Shown here: one piece after another, positions 50,935 through 60,072 of the stretch
Numbering within the stretch: position 1 is the first letter of the stretch
Layout of the letters: each line of letters opens with the position of its first letter
From: G965197405 sp965197405
GTDB taxonomy: Bacteria; Chloroflexota; Dehalococcoidia; Lucifugimonadales; JAGWBF01
Direction: 5' to 3'
Assembly (NCBI GenBank): GCA_965197405.1
Contig: OZ240206.1
Coordinates: 2,046,001 to 2,110,000 of the forward strand
DNA: 64,000 nucleotides
Program-made: the position numbers and the translations under genes
The notes under the pieces: generated by a model
Told to the model about the DNA's origin: nothing
The model's database searches: none
What the model saw: the letters and a program-made list of their open reading frames with translations, nothing else

Positions 50935-53900
50935 TCATACCAGGACCATAGCCACGTCTTCCGATAGCTCGCCCTCCATTAGGCTGCCTTCCAGCGCTGG
51001 CTGGGCAATGACGTGGCTTCTGTTCTGACTTCTTGGGAAGGTCACCAGCCTGGACAGAAACTCGCCGGTCACTCGACGCCGGAAGGACTTCCATTCCCTG
51101 GAAGCGTGGATGACGTACTGGGTCACGGCAGCGCCGTGACTCTGTGCCCCTTGCTGGGTGCTCAGCATCAATTCCTGGAGCCTGGAGAAGTGGTCCTTCC
51201 ATAGCTCGTCACCCGTCCGCAAAAGCACGAGTTTCGCCAGAGCCTCGGACTCCCCCTCCTCAAATCGAGCCTGCATCTGCTCCAGCTTGGCGATGAGCAG
51301 GTCGCCCAACTCTTCGGCAAGCCGGTCTATCTCGCACCCCCTCAGATGGGAGGGTTCTATCTTGTAGTCTTCCTGAAGCTCTTCGGCCAGCCTGCCGAAC
51401 TGGAGGACATAGTTGTCGAAAACTCCTCCGGGAAAGTGATGGTCAACAATGTCCCTGGCCCTTTGCCTGGCGGCTCTCACGCAATGGTCATGGAAGGACG
51501 CGGACTCCATTGCATCTCGACGGGCGCGGTAGTAGGAAAGGGTCTGTGCATCGAGTACGTCGGTATAGTCGTGGACCAGGGCGCGGTGGGCCTCACCCTC
51601 CCGCTCGAAGGTCTTCTGGAGCCTTTCGACGTGCCGGTCCACCCCGTCCCAGCTGTAGTAGATTCGTCCCGACGGGTCCGACTTCCGCCCGTTGAAGAGA
51701 TTCGGAGCGCCGGCTTCCCGCTGGGTAAAGAAATGGTCCTCCAACGATAGGAAGAATCTTGTCAAGCCGAACTCACCCTGACGGCCACTCCTTCCCTTGA
51801 ACTGGAGGTCTATCCTTGCTGAGTGGTTCAGCTCAGTGCCAATCACGTACAGTCCCAGGCCAAAATCCAGGGGAGCGCCCTCCTCGTCCTCCTGGGCCTT
51901 TCCGGGGGCGACCACCAGTCTCTCAAGGCCGTCCTCCTTCCGCCTGGTGACGGAGAAGAGTCCGGGGCCTGATGATAGCTCCAGCCGGAGGGCGTTGGCC
52001 TCCTCTTCCGTGTAGCAATTGATGGCGATAGGGCCGCTTCCTTCGGAGAGGAACCGGCGGACCATGTCCCCGTACTGGCCGGCGATGCGAGCGTTCAGGT
52101 CCGGCTCCAGGCGTATGTCCGTACCTCTCCCCGCCATGTTGGTGGCCACGGTGACGGCGCCGAACACCCCTGCCTCCTCGACTATCCGGGCCTCGTCGTG
52201 GCAGTTCGCGGCGTTGAGGAGATTATGGGGCACCCCATGTTCGGTCAGCAGGCGGTCAATCTCTTCCGACCGTTCAATCGTCGGCGTCCCGACCAGTACC
52301 GGACGTCCTACGTGCCGCCAGAACTTGACCTCATCAACAATCGCGGAGAGCTTGTCCTGCCGGGTGCCGTAGATTCTACAGCCGAAGTCGGTCCGCATGG
52401 AGGGGCGGCTGGATGGCACTACCACGACATCCAGCCCGTACATATGCTTAAACTCATCTCTGGAGGCCAGGGCAGTGCCGGTCATACCGGCGGTCCTCCG
52501 GTACTGCGTCACGAAACCCTGGACGGAGATTTGCGCCAGCACCTCGCACTCGGGCTGCACCGTGACGCCCTCCTTCGCTTCCAGGGCCGCCTGAAGCCCC
52601 TGCTGGTAACGGCTGTCGGGGCGGGGCCTGCCGGTGGACTTATCAATGAGAACGATTGAGTCCTCTGCAACCAGATAGTCCACGTCCTTCTTGAGGAGGA
52701 GACGGGCGCGTAACATCTGGTATACCTGGTTCCCCAGGTTGTACTGGTGGGAAAGCTGCCGGGCCAGCTTCGCGCTTGCCTTTCTCCGCCTTGCCAGGGG
52801 CAGGTCCTCGCTGCCCTCGACGCGAGCCAACTCCTGCTCGAGGGACCGGGCATCGAAGAAGGGTCCCAGGCGTGTTTCCAGGAGTTCCTGCCCCCTGTCC
52901 GTCAAGGTGACGTACCGGTTTTGCGGGTCTATGGCGTAGAGTAGCTCCGTGGACAATATGGAGTCGGGATAGTCGGACTTGTCCTGGTCAACTATGGCCA
53001 GTACCCGCTTGTGGCACCGGGGTTCGCTGGAGAGACGTCTCCGCAATGCGACGTTGTCCGGCTGGGCCAGGAGCAGCTTGGCGAGGAGCGTACAGGCACC
53101 TTTGGGGTTTCCGTCGGTGTCACGCAGACGCTCCGACAGGCTGAGGGCCACCTTGTCCTGGAGGGCGATCAGGCCTTCAACGGCGTTTTTGACTTTGGCG
53201 AAGGCCCTCTTGTTACCCGTCGGGTCCCCGGAGATGATCAGGGGAGTGCGGGCCTCGTCAATCAGGGCGTGGTCTGCCTCATCCACGATGGCAACCTCGA
53301 GACCCCGCTGGACCCGCTCCTCCGGCGAGAGCTTGAGGTTATCCCTTAGAAAATCGAACCCGAACTCGCGCAGCGTGCCGTAGACGATTTGCTTTTTATA
53401 GGCCTCTCTCCGTTCCCCGTCACCCATGTAGCCGAGGACCGCGCCCACGCCGATACCCAGGGACTCATAGACCGGGGCCACCAAATCGGCGTCGCGACAC
53501 GCGAGGTAATCGTTGGCGGTGACGACGTGGACCGCATCGCCCGATACGGCGTGCAGGACGGCGGTGAAGGCGGCGGCGATGGTCTTGCCTTCGCCGGAGT
53601 CCATCTGAATGACGCTTCCCCGGTGTATGAGGATGCCGGCCAAAATCTGCTCGTCGGTCACACGAAAGCCCAGCACGCCCGCGGCATCCTTCCTCGCCAG
53701 AGCGCGGTAAAAGTCCGCCGGCAGGGGTATGTCCCACGAGTACGCCACCCGGCTTTTTTCTGCCACGTAGACCATAGTCCTGACGATTGTCCGGTCGTCA
53801 CTGTCCAGGTCCATCCCTGCCAGCAGGTGTGCGATGCTCCGGTCGAAGACCTCGCTTTCCAGGAAGCCCTCAACGGTGTAATGCTCCACAGGCGTCCTGT

Positions 53901-54219
53901 AGTCGCCGGACCGTAAAATCCGGCCCGCCAGGGTGCAGTACCTCTCTATGTAATCGTAGCTAAAGGCGTCGTTAAAGGATGAGCCGGATAAGTGACCTGA
54001 TGAGTGAAATAAGTCAAAAATCCGCCACGCTCCCAACCGCCGGTTGATGGCCTCGGCAACAATAGCGCATACCGTAACAACGACTTCATCCGATATATCT
54101 GACCACGCGCCCTTCCGGGAGCTTTCCTTGAGGCTGTGCAGGGCGTCATGGAGGTCGCCGTCGGAATACGGGGCGAAGTCCCGGCCTCGAATCTTGTCCA
54201 ACACGCCGGACTTCATCAT
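50935..54219 (-). CDS. Divergent SecA-like translocation ATPase
   Basis: 1094 residues from ATG at 54219; the frame continues to an ATG at 54393 that overlaps the GNAT stop (ATGA), adding 58 residues encoded mostly by a palindromic repeat. SecA landmarks: IQMDSGEGKTIAAAF (Walker A), VTANDYLACRDADL, YGTLREFGFDFLRDN, VDEADHALIDEARTPLIISG (DEAD), GMTGTALASRDEF, ATNMAGRGTDIRL and GRSGRQGEFG. The linker between DEAD motif and helicase II is long, and the Cys-rich SecB-binding tail is absent. It is too diverged to be the housekeeping SecA and resembles accessory SecA2-type motors that export a few dedicated proteins. Operon partners suggest the cargo is modified by GNAT, ligase or transglutaminase-like enzymes. 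Confidence 0.85.
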   Translation of the reverse strand: MMKSGVLDKIRGRDFAPYSDGDLHDALHSLKESSRKGAWSDISDEVVVTVCAIVAEAINRRLGAWRIFDLFHSSGHLSGSSFNDAFSYDYIERYCTLAGRILRSGDYRTPVEHYTVEGFLESEVFDRSIAHLLAGMDLDSDDRTIVRTMVYVAEKSRVAYSWDIPLPADFYRALARKDAAGVLGFRVTDEQILAGILIHRGSVIQMDSGEGKTIAAAFTAVLHAVSGDAVHVVTANDYLACRDADLVAPVYESLGIGVGAVLGYMGDGERREAYKKQIVYGTLREFGFDFLRDNLKLSPEERVQRGLEVAIVDEADHALIDEARTPLIISGDPTGNKRAFAKVKNAVEGLIALQDKVALSLSERLRDTDGNPKGACTLLAKLLLAQPDNVALRRRLSSEPRCHKRVLAIVDQDKSDYPDSILSTELLYAIDPQNRYVTLTDRGQELLETRLGPFFDARSLEQELARVEGSEDLPLARRRKASAKLARQLSHQYNLGNQVYQMLRARLLLKKDVDYLVAEDSIVLIDKSTGRPRPDSRYQQGLQAALEAKEGVTVQPECEVLAQISVQGFVTQYRRTAGMTGTALASRDEFKHMYGLDVVVVPSSRPSMRTDFGCRIYGTRQDKLSAIVDEVKFWRHVGRPVLVGTPTIERSEEIDRLLTEHGVPHNLLNAANCHDEARIVEEAGVFGAVTVATNMAGRGTDIRLEPDLNARIAGQYGDMVRRFLSEGSGPIAINCYTEEEANALRLELSSGPGLFSVTRRKEDGLERLVVAPGKAQEDEEGAPLDFGLGLYVIGTELNHSARIDLQFKGRSGRQGEFGLTRFFLSLEDHFFTQREAGAPNLFNGRKSDPSGRIYYSWDGVDRHVERLQKTFEREGEAHRALVHDYTDVLDAQTLSYYRARRDAMESASFHDHCVRAARQRARDIVDHHFPGGVFDNYVLQFGRLAEELQEDYKIEPSHLRGCEIDRLAEELGDLLIAKLEQMQARFEEGESEALAKLVLLRTGDELWKDHFSRLQELMLSTQQGAQSHGAAVTQYVIHASREWKSFRRRVTGEFLSRLVTFPRSQNRSHVIAQPALEGSLMEGELSEDVAMVLV

Positions 54220-54234
54220 CTTCCGAATAAATGT

Positions 54235-54332
54235 GTCATTCCGAACGGAGCGAAGCGGAGTGAGGAATCTCAGACGCGAGCTTATTCGAGAGCATGGATT
54301 TTTAGATTCCTCGCTGCGCTCGGAATGACAGG
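54235..54332. repeat. Dispersed palindromic repeat family 1 at start of secA-like gene
   Basis: TCATTCCGAACGGAGCGAAG and CCTCGCTGCGCTCGGAATGA form the arms. Read on the minus strand it encodes CHSERSEESKN and LRSVRNDTFI in frame with the SecA-like protein. Confidence 0.8.
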
Positions 54333-54389
54333 GGATGCATTTGGTTTTTAGACACCCTCTAAGGGAGCTAGGGATAGAGATCGCGGGAC

Positions 54390-55202
54390 TCATGGCCCGT
54401 CCCCCGTCCTGTGGTGGCTTGTCCGGGGTGCTTCAGGCGCCGGTCGGAGACCTGGCGCTACGACAGAGGGCGGCGTCTCTCCGGAATTGACGCCGGCCGG
54501 GGAGTCGCCCAAGGAGTCTACGACTCGGCGGAATCGAGGGTTTTCGATGACGTCGGACAAACGATAGACGTGCTCGTATATCTCTCGAACAATGGAAGCT
54601 GCCTCACGCCTTGTGGGTGCGGTGCGTCTCCCGATGGGCTGTAGCACCAGCTTCATCGGCGTGGCCCTCAGCCCTTGGGCGGCAGGCTGCTCGTAGCTGC
54701 AGGGCAGCACGAAAGCCCCCCACCGGTCTAAATATCTACGGTAGAGAGGGCCGTCTTCGTGCAACTCGGAGATGAGGTAACCTATCCCCGGGCTTCTTTC
54801 AGGCGTATCGAGTCCCCCGCCACGGCCCGCCTCGCGGTTGAGCAGCGCTATCAGGTGGCCTTTCAATGTGGCGTAAAGGCCCCGTCCCCTCCAGGCCGTC
54901 CGTACTCCGGAGTAGTGGACCATTCCCATGTTCAGGTCCTTCAGGTATGCGCCCACTACGATTCCCTGCATACGCCCTCGATGGGTGAAGGCCACGAGTT
55001 TCGGGACCAGAGCACTGTCCGTTGAAGGCGAGACGGTCCCCCAAAAGGAGGCGATGTCTTCCACTCTATCCACGCCCATCTCCTCCTGCAAGAGCGAATA
55101 GCCCTCCAGGACGCGTTCCACGTCGGTCTCAAGGACTTCCTGGAACCCCGGCGTGGACGGGGCCAGGTTGGAAACGTTGGGAGTGTATGTGGTCAACGTC
55201 AT
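54390..55202 (-). CDS. GNAT-family acetyltransferase
   Basis: 270 residues, ATG right behind GGGAGGAG. The GNAT core has strand LVAFTHRGRMQGIVVGAYL, then HYSGVRTAWRGRGLYATLKG with the R-G-x-G acyl-CoA loop, and GYLISELHEDGPLYRRYLDRW typical of N-acyltransferases. It overlaps the ligase gene by 74 nt upstream. It would transfer an acyl group from CoA to an amine; acceptor unknown. Confidence 0.82.
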   Translation of the reverse strand: MTLTTYTPNVSNLAPSTPGFQEVLETDVERVLEGYSLLQEEMGVDRVEDIASFWGTVSPSTDSALVPKLVAFTHRGRMQGIVVGAYLKDLNMGMVHYSGVRTAWRGRGLYATLKGHLIALLNREAGRGGGLDTPERSPGIGYLISELHEDGPLYRRYLDRWGAFVLPCSYEQPAAQGLRATPMKLVLQPIGRRTAPTRREAASIVREIYEHVYRLSDVIENPRFRRVVDSLGDSPAGVNSGETPPSVVAPGLRPAPEAPRTSHHRTGDGP

Positions 55203-56469
55203 CTCCTCCCGGGTCCACCACCTTTCTCAGCTTCTCTCCCGCTCCGAAGTGGGCCTTATCCACGAAGCTAAACTCCAGCCCCAGGAACCCGCCGGCTACG
55301 AGGAACTCCAGGTCCGGCTCCCTCTCGAGTAAAGAGTCCCTTATCCTGGACTCCTCCGGCTGTAGCTTATCGGGCAGGACAATTGTGAGCTTGTCCCCTT
55401 CCGCTTTGCTTAGCACAAGCTGCATAAGCCTTGAGTCTCCGGCGTCGTCGTAGGCGGCTGACAGGACCGAGCCGTAGCTTACCTTCAGGCCCAGGACCGA
55501 GACCGTATCCTCCGGTCTTCCTATTATTTCAACCCTGGGGTACTCCAGACCGCAGGGACATGCGCCGGGCTTCACCTCCACCACGTCTTTGAGGGAGTAA
55601 CGCAGCAAAGGCAGACTGCGCTGCCGGAGCGTCGTCACCAGCACCTCCCCCCCGGCGATGCTTCCGACGCTTCCAGGGCTGGTGACGGGCACCTCGATGA
55701 TGTTCCTGTCGGTGAACAGGTGAATCCCGTCGTGCATGGGGCATTCTATTCCAAGGGCCGAGGTCTCGGATGCGCCGTAGTAGCCGAATACCTCGACTCC
55801 AAGCACATGCTCCAGTAAGTCCCGCGTGGGTCTCGCGAGAGGCTCACCGGCGTATATGACGGCCCTTAGCTTTCGGTCCGTCGCTCCCCTGTAGCCGTGG
55901 GCCAGCGCCTCAAAGCACCTTTCGATTATGGAAGGGCTGCTCACGATGACGCTGGGGTCCAATCGCACCAGGCCCTCAAGGGAGCCTTTGAAATCCGGGG
56001 CCACGGAATAGGCGTAGGCCTCCTTCACGCCCAGCAGGTCGAAGGCCTTCGTAAATGAGACCATCAGGGTCAACGGCCCGACATCCAGGCACGCCACGCT
56101 ATCCGAGCCGTCAACGCCACAGGTGCTGAAGAGTTCCGCCAGGAACTCCGTTTCCGACACGTCATCGTCGTAGGAGATGACCCTTCTCTTTCTCTGGCCC
56201 GTCGTGCCCGACGACGTTTCCAGGTCTATAATCCCTTCGCCAGTCCTTATGCTCTCTTCAACCAGGTCGTAGAAGGTCTGTCCCTCCAGTGGGGCCAAAC
56301 GCTGGAGCACGGCCAGAGGGTCCTGGCCGGAGATGTCCCCTTGGGATATTCCCGAGCGGCGGAACAGGTCCCTGTAAACGCTGAAGGTCGAATGGGCGTA
56401 TAGCAGGGCCTGGCGCAGCGCTTCCCTAGTCTCCCCTTTAACCTGTCCGATAGGCTCTATATGGCCCAT
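55129..56469 (-). CDS. PaaK/LuxE-like adenylate-forming ligase
   Basis: 446 residues. An ANL-superfamily enzyme of the phenylacetate-CoA-ligase/acyl-protein-synthetase branch: ATP loop DLETSSGTTGQRKRRV, VIYAGEPLARPTRDL, FGYYGASETSALGIECP, LLRYSLKDVVEV and GRPEDTVSVLGLKVS, plus a small C-terminal domain. A Cys pair in CPCG may bind zinc as in PaaK. It activates a carboxylate as acyl-AMP for transfer to CoA, a protein thiol or an amine. Its ATG overlaps the K+-channel stop by one base. Confidence 0.85.
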   Translation of the reverse strand: MGHIEPIGQVKGETREALRQALLYAHSTFSVYRDLFRRSGISQGDISGQDPLAVLQRLAPLEGQTFYDLVEESIRTGEGIIDLETSSGTTGQRKRRVISYDDDVSETEFLAELFSTCGVDGSDSVACLDVGPLTLMVSFTKAFDLLGVKEAYAYSVAPDFKGSLEGLVRLDPSVIVSSPSIIERCFEALAHGYRGATDRKLRAVIYAGEPLARPTRDLLEHVLGVEVFGYYGASETSALGIECPMHDGIHLFTDRNIIEVPVTSPGSVGSIAGGEVLVTTLRQRSLPLLRYSLKDVVEVKPGACPCGLEYPRVEIIGRPEDTVSVLGLKVSYGSVLSAAYDDAGDSRLMQLVLSKAEGDKLTIVLPDKLQPEESRIRDSLLEREPDLEFLVAGGFLGLEFSFVDKAHFGAGEKLRKVVDPGGDDVDHIHSQRFQPGPVHAGVPGSP

Positions 56470-57572
56470 TAGCTAATCAGCGACCTCAGAGATTCCCAAG
56501 TATAGCGGTTCATACTAATATACACCAGCGAGTCATTCCCCGCTAGAGTCAGGCTCCCAAAGTTGACGTGTATGGTCCCGTCTCGTATCACGCCTATCAG
56601 ATTGATGCCCTCGTCCAGCAGGACTTTGGCGATGTCAAGATAAGGGCGCGCACTCTCTGCGCCATCCTCCACCCTTGTGCTGGCCAGTGTTCCATCAATG
56701 CGGTTGCTGGTTATCGCCTGGGTCAGGAGATTCACCCCCGGGTCCTGGGCCTCCTGGACGAGGAGATTGTTGGCCAGCCGCAAAGTGTAGACTAGGGAGA
56801 CCCGTCCCGACTTCTGAAACAGCAATGTGTGCTTTTCGTTGAGGCACTCGGCAACGATCTTTATCTCAGGCTTTATATGTTCGATGATGGAGACGGCGGA
56901 GGCAACGATGCTATCACTGCTGGAGGAGTCGTCATAGCCGGTGCTCAGCACGATGGCCTGGTCGGCAAGACTCAGGTTGGCCCTCAGGTAGGTATCCTCC
57001 TCCAGGGGCGAGCCTCGCACGAAGGACACGTTGTTATAGGAAAAGGGAAGGGACTCGATCTGGTCCGTTGCGATGACTACCTCGTGATTCCGGTGGTGGG
57101 AGTCGTGGGTGAACTCCTCGATAATCTGGCGGACTCTCCCCTCATTGGGGAAATTGACTATCAGCAGGTGCCCCTTTGCTCCAACGCTTGTCATGCCGGC
57201 CTTCTCCTTGTATTGAATATCCAGTATCCAATCTACCAGCAGGCCTACGGCGGACGTGAAAGCCACGAGGCCCACCACCACAATGAAGATAATCGTTCCA
57301 ACTCTCGCTCCGGTCGAGACCGCCGAGAAGTCTCCGTAACCGATTGTGGTGATGGAGACTATGCTGTACCAGAGGGCATCGAAAAAGCCCAGAGCGCGTT
57401 CCGACAGGCGCTCGAAGAAGAAGAAGGTCAGAGCGTTGCCAAGCACACTCACCACGACAACGGTGAGCAACAGGGTTGCCCCTATTCCTTTGTCGCGCCT
57501 GGCCCGGCGCAGTAATCTTCTGATGAATAAGTGCACCCTTACAGTGTATTCCCAGTACCGAATAACGTACAA
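56469..57572 (-). CDS. Potassium channel with RCK/TrkA-N domain
   Basis: 367 residues from TTG (GTG at 57536 is an alternative). Two TM helices (~28-50, ~85-110) flank the pore loop ALWYSIVSITTIGYGDFSA with the K+ selectivity filter TIGYGD. The cytoplasmic half is a regulator-of-K-conductance domain (LLIVNFPNEGRVRQII, VFVRGSPLEEDTYLRANL-like, AIVLSTGYDDSSSSDS). Channels of this type couple membrane potential to ligand state. It lies between the two PaaK-like genes, 4 nt from one and overlapping the other. Confidence 0.92.
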   Translation of the reverse strand: MYVIRYWEYTVRVHLFIRRLLRRARRDKGIGATLLLTVVVVSVLGNALTFFFFERLSERALGFFDALWYSIVSITTIGYGDFSAVSTGARVGTIIFIVVVGLVAFTSAVGLLVDWILDIQYKEKAGMTSVGAKGHLLIVNFPNEGRVRQIIEEFTHDSHHRNHEVVIATDQIESLPFSYNNVSFVRGSPLEEDTYLRANLSLADQAIVLSTGYDDSSSSDSIVASAVSIIEHIKPEIKIVAECLNEKHTLLFQKSGRVSLVYTLRLANNLLVQEAQDPGVNLLTQAITSNRIDGTLASTRVEDGAESARPYLDIAKVLLDEGINLIGVIRDGTIHVNFGSLTLAGNDSLVYISMNRYTWESLRSLIS

Positions 57573-57576
57573 GCTA

Positions 57577-58413
57577 TCAGGAGTCGCACAGGTTTTTCAG
57601 TTTCAGAGTGTACTTTCCCAGGTCGTGCACCGTATCCAGCGTTTCAAGCCTCAGCAGCGGCTGTGTGCGGTTGTAGAGCGCGGTCACGACCAGCCTGTCA
57701 CTGTCGGAACGCTCGAAGTAGTAGACGTCGTTATTGAGGTAGTACCTTCCAAAATCGCCAAAATCCGTTGACTGCCCCAGAAAGCCGAACTCGTCTATGA
57801 CATACATATCCAGCTGCTCGAACCTTCGCAGCCTGTGGGACTGGCGGAAGGTGATGCAGCGCTGTATGCTGGACGGCAAGCCTGACTCATCCAGGACATC
57901 GGAGAGTACCACCAGGAGGTCCGGGCTTATCTGCCGGAGGCGCTCATAGGTCCTCCCACCTCCGTGGTCTATGAAGACGTGGGCCGGTATCCCCAGGTAA
58001 ATCAGGATTGTGCTAATTTCGGCGGCGTAATATCTTCTTTCCGGGGACGCGACGACGGCGCAGGTCCGGTATGCCCGGTATGTGAGATTGGGCGCGCTCT
58101 TGAGAAGGGCGTCGGCGAAGAGGTCGTAGCGGATTTCCGCCTCGTCCGGCCCCTCGGCCACGGGGACTACTGAGCTTATCTGACCTCTGTAAGGCCCTGG
58201 AATCCACTGGACCCGGGCCGTATCCGTGATAACGTCGGCGAGGCGCTGCCTTCTGAACTCGGTGATGGGGATAATGGGCAGCCTGTGGAAGTCCTCAATG
58301 GTCTTTATGCTGGCGCGCGTGGGCAGAAGGCCCCTGTAAAACGCGGTGCCGGCGGCGGCGGAGACCGTCTCATCCAGCAACGGCACTATGTTTGCGGGGG
58401 TCTCGAACCTCAT
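57577..58413 (-). CDS. Truncated PaaK-like protein without ATP loop
   Basis: 278 residues. The N-terminus (AGTAFYRGLLPTRASIKTIEDFHRLPIIP) and C-terminus (LVVTALYNRTQPLLRLETLD) match the PaaK/LuxE large domain, but the SSGTTG-type ATP loop and the C-terminal lid domain are missing (the loop site reads RGQISSVVP). It is probably a non-adenylating partner or regulatory subunit of the full ligase. It overlaps the transglutaminase-like gene by 44 nt. Confidence 0.65.
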   Translation of the reverse strand: MRFETPANIVPLLDETVSAAAGTAFYRGLLPTRASIKTIEDFHRLPIIPITEFRRQRLADVITDTARVQWIPGPYRGQISSVVPVAEGPDEAEIRYDLFADALLKSAPNLTYRAYRTCAVVASPERRYYAAEISTILIYLGIPAHVFIDHGGGRTYERLRQISPDLLVVLSDVLDESGLPSSIQRCITFRQSHRLRRFEQLDMYVIDEFGFLGQSTDFGDFGRYYLNNDVYYFERSDSDRLVVTALYNRTQPLLRLETLDTVHDLGKYTLKLKNLCDS

Positions 58414-59824
58414 CGCTTCCGTCTTTTCTTTCGCCTTTGTGCAGCTTCATAATGACGAGGCCCGCCTGGTGGCCGGAGCCTTCGGACTCGTCGTACCTCT
58501 TCAGCAAGTGCTCCTTCGACAGCAGGACCCTCTCGCCGGCCTGGGGCGCGCGCTCCATGAGCCGGTGTCCCAGCGACGAGTCGAGGCTCCACTCCGGGCT
58601 TACCTCGTATTCAAGCCCGGCCCGCTCGCAGACCTGGACGTACTCCTGCTTCAGCCTGTTGAAGGCCCTGGCGCTCCTGAAGACGATGGGGGTGACAAAG
58701 AAGTCCGCCGTGAGATATAGCCCCAGCTCGTTGTCGAACACCTGGACCAGGTCTGTGTACTCTATCCAGCCCTCCATAGCGAAGAAGAGCTTCTCCGGTA
58801 TATCCTGGGACACCCTGTGATAGTAGAAGTCCTCATTGTTGACGACCATCTTTACGGGGACCGGCCTCTTGTCCCGGTATCCAAGGATGCTCTCCGCCGC
58901 ATCATCCTTGAGGGTCAGCAGCGGGATGTTCCCGTTGGTGGCGTCAACCAGGAGCGTTGTACCTTCTATATCGTAGAGGAGGGCGGTGTGCTGCCAGTAG
59001 CGCATATAGCGCTTGGAGTACCGGAAGTCAAAGGTCTCGAGCATCTCCCTGAGCCGGGCTTCCGGGATGGGATCGCGGGCGTCTGCGCCAGCGAGGATGT
59101 ACTCGGAGGGGAGGCCATAGTGGTCCGTGAGGAACTTCAACGCCTGGACCTTCTCGGAGCATATGCCTCCGGCCCCCTCTGTCATGTTGCGCACCGTCTC
59201 ATCGCCCGTCTTGTAGACCAGCTTGCGGCCTGTGAAGCGCGAGTAGCTCTCGAAGTCGCTCTCCCATACGCTCCTGGCAAGGGCCTGGACAAATTCCAGC
59301 TTGTGCTCCTTCGAGTCCATCTGAAGGACGGCTTCCGTTCCGGCGGGGCCATACTCCCGTTCCAGGACTGACAGCACGAAGTCGGAGTACAGCTTGTGGC
59401 CCTTGGCCCACCTTCTCCTGTGAAACCCTGTCCAGTTGCGGTCATAGCCTGCGCTCAAGCGGTCTATGGAGAGATTAATCACCAGGACCGGAGTGTCATT
59501 CACAACCGCCCGGCTGGGAGCGGGAACAGTCTTCAGGTCCAGCGACTGGTCGCGGTGCCTGAACACGACCCCGGCAAACATGCCGCCCAGCTGCCCGTCG
59601 TTGCCGGCCATGTAGACGAGGTCCTGCAAGGCGGATAGAGTCTGCGCGGACTCCTCCGTTATTCGCCTCTCCTTCAACAAGCGCTCAAGCGGGGGGCGCT
59701 TGAGGTACTTGTCGAGCAGGTCCTTGAGGGGGAGGCCGGTGTCCTGAAGCTCGATGCGGAGGGCGCATCTCTGGGTCGTGACTGAATCGGTGATTTGCAG
59801 GATATAGTTTTGCGTGTCTTCCAT
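58370..59824 (-). CDS. Transglutaminase-like (papain-fold) protein, first gene of operon
   Basis: 484 residues. A papain-like catalytic triad can be traced: Cys in GAGGICSEKVQALKFL (~225), His in RYWQHTALLYDIEG (~290) and Asp in LLVDATNGNIPLL (~305). This order and spacing fit transglutaminase-like or arylamine-N-acetyltransferase-like enzymes. An N-terminal ~200-residue region (RNWTGFHRRRWAKGHKLYSD) is unfamiliar. Such folds cut or form amide bonds, for example between Gln side chains and polyamines. It follows an AT-rich divergent promoter region. Confidence 0.65.
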   Translation of the reverse strand: MEDTQNYILQITDSVTTQRCALRIELQDTGLPLKDLLDKYLKRPPLERLLKERRITEESAQTLSALQDLVYMAGNDGQLGGMFAGVVFRHRDQSLDLKTVPAPSRAVVNDTPVLVINLSIDRLSAGYDRNWTGFHRRRWAKGHKLYSDFVLSVLEREYGPAGTEAVLQMDSKEHKLEFVQALARSVWESDFESYSRFTGRKLVYKTGDETVRNMTEGAGGICSEKVQALKFLTDHYGLPSEYILAGADARDPIPEARLREMLETFDFRYSKRYMRYWQHTALLYDIEGTTLLVDATNGNIPLLTLKDDAAESILGYRDKRPVPVKMVVNNEDFYYHRVSQDIPEKLFFAMEGWIEYTDLVQVFDNELGLYLTADFFVTPIVFRSARAFNRLKQEYVQVCERAGLEYEVSPEWSLDSSLGHRLMERAPQAGERVLLSKEHLLKRYDESEGSGHQAGLVIMKLHKGERKDGSDEVRDPRKHSAVAG

Positions 59825-59828
59825 CCGG

Positions 59829-60072
59829 GAGGTCCCTCACCTCACCAATTTGACAAGAGCAGGATTGTATATTATATCTATATTATACCAATTCCCCATT
59901 AGCAAGTTTCTCCGCCTATGGGTCTGGCGCAGGGTCTTTCCGTTCTCCTATATTAGTGATAATTTTCGTCACTCCCGCTTCCTCGGGTATGGCGAAGGGT
60001 ATTTCCATGGTAGTGAGGGCAGGAACGTCCCGATGGTCACGGAAGCCCACGAGAACGGAGAGGGAGACTCAC
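59829..60072. promoter_or_regulatory. AT-rich divergent promoter region
   Basis: TTGACA (59850-59855) with TATATC 17 nt later faces right. On the other strand TATAAT boxes near 59888-59883 and 59878-59873 face the operon, with no clear -35. A degenerate dispersed-repeat fragment lies at ~59965-60020. Confidence 0.5.
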
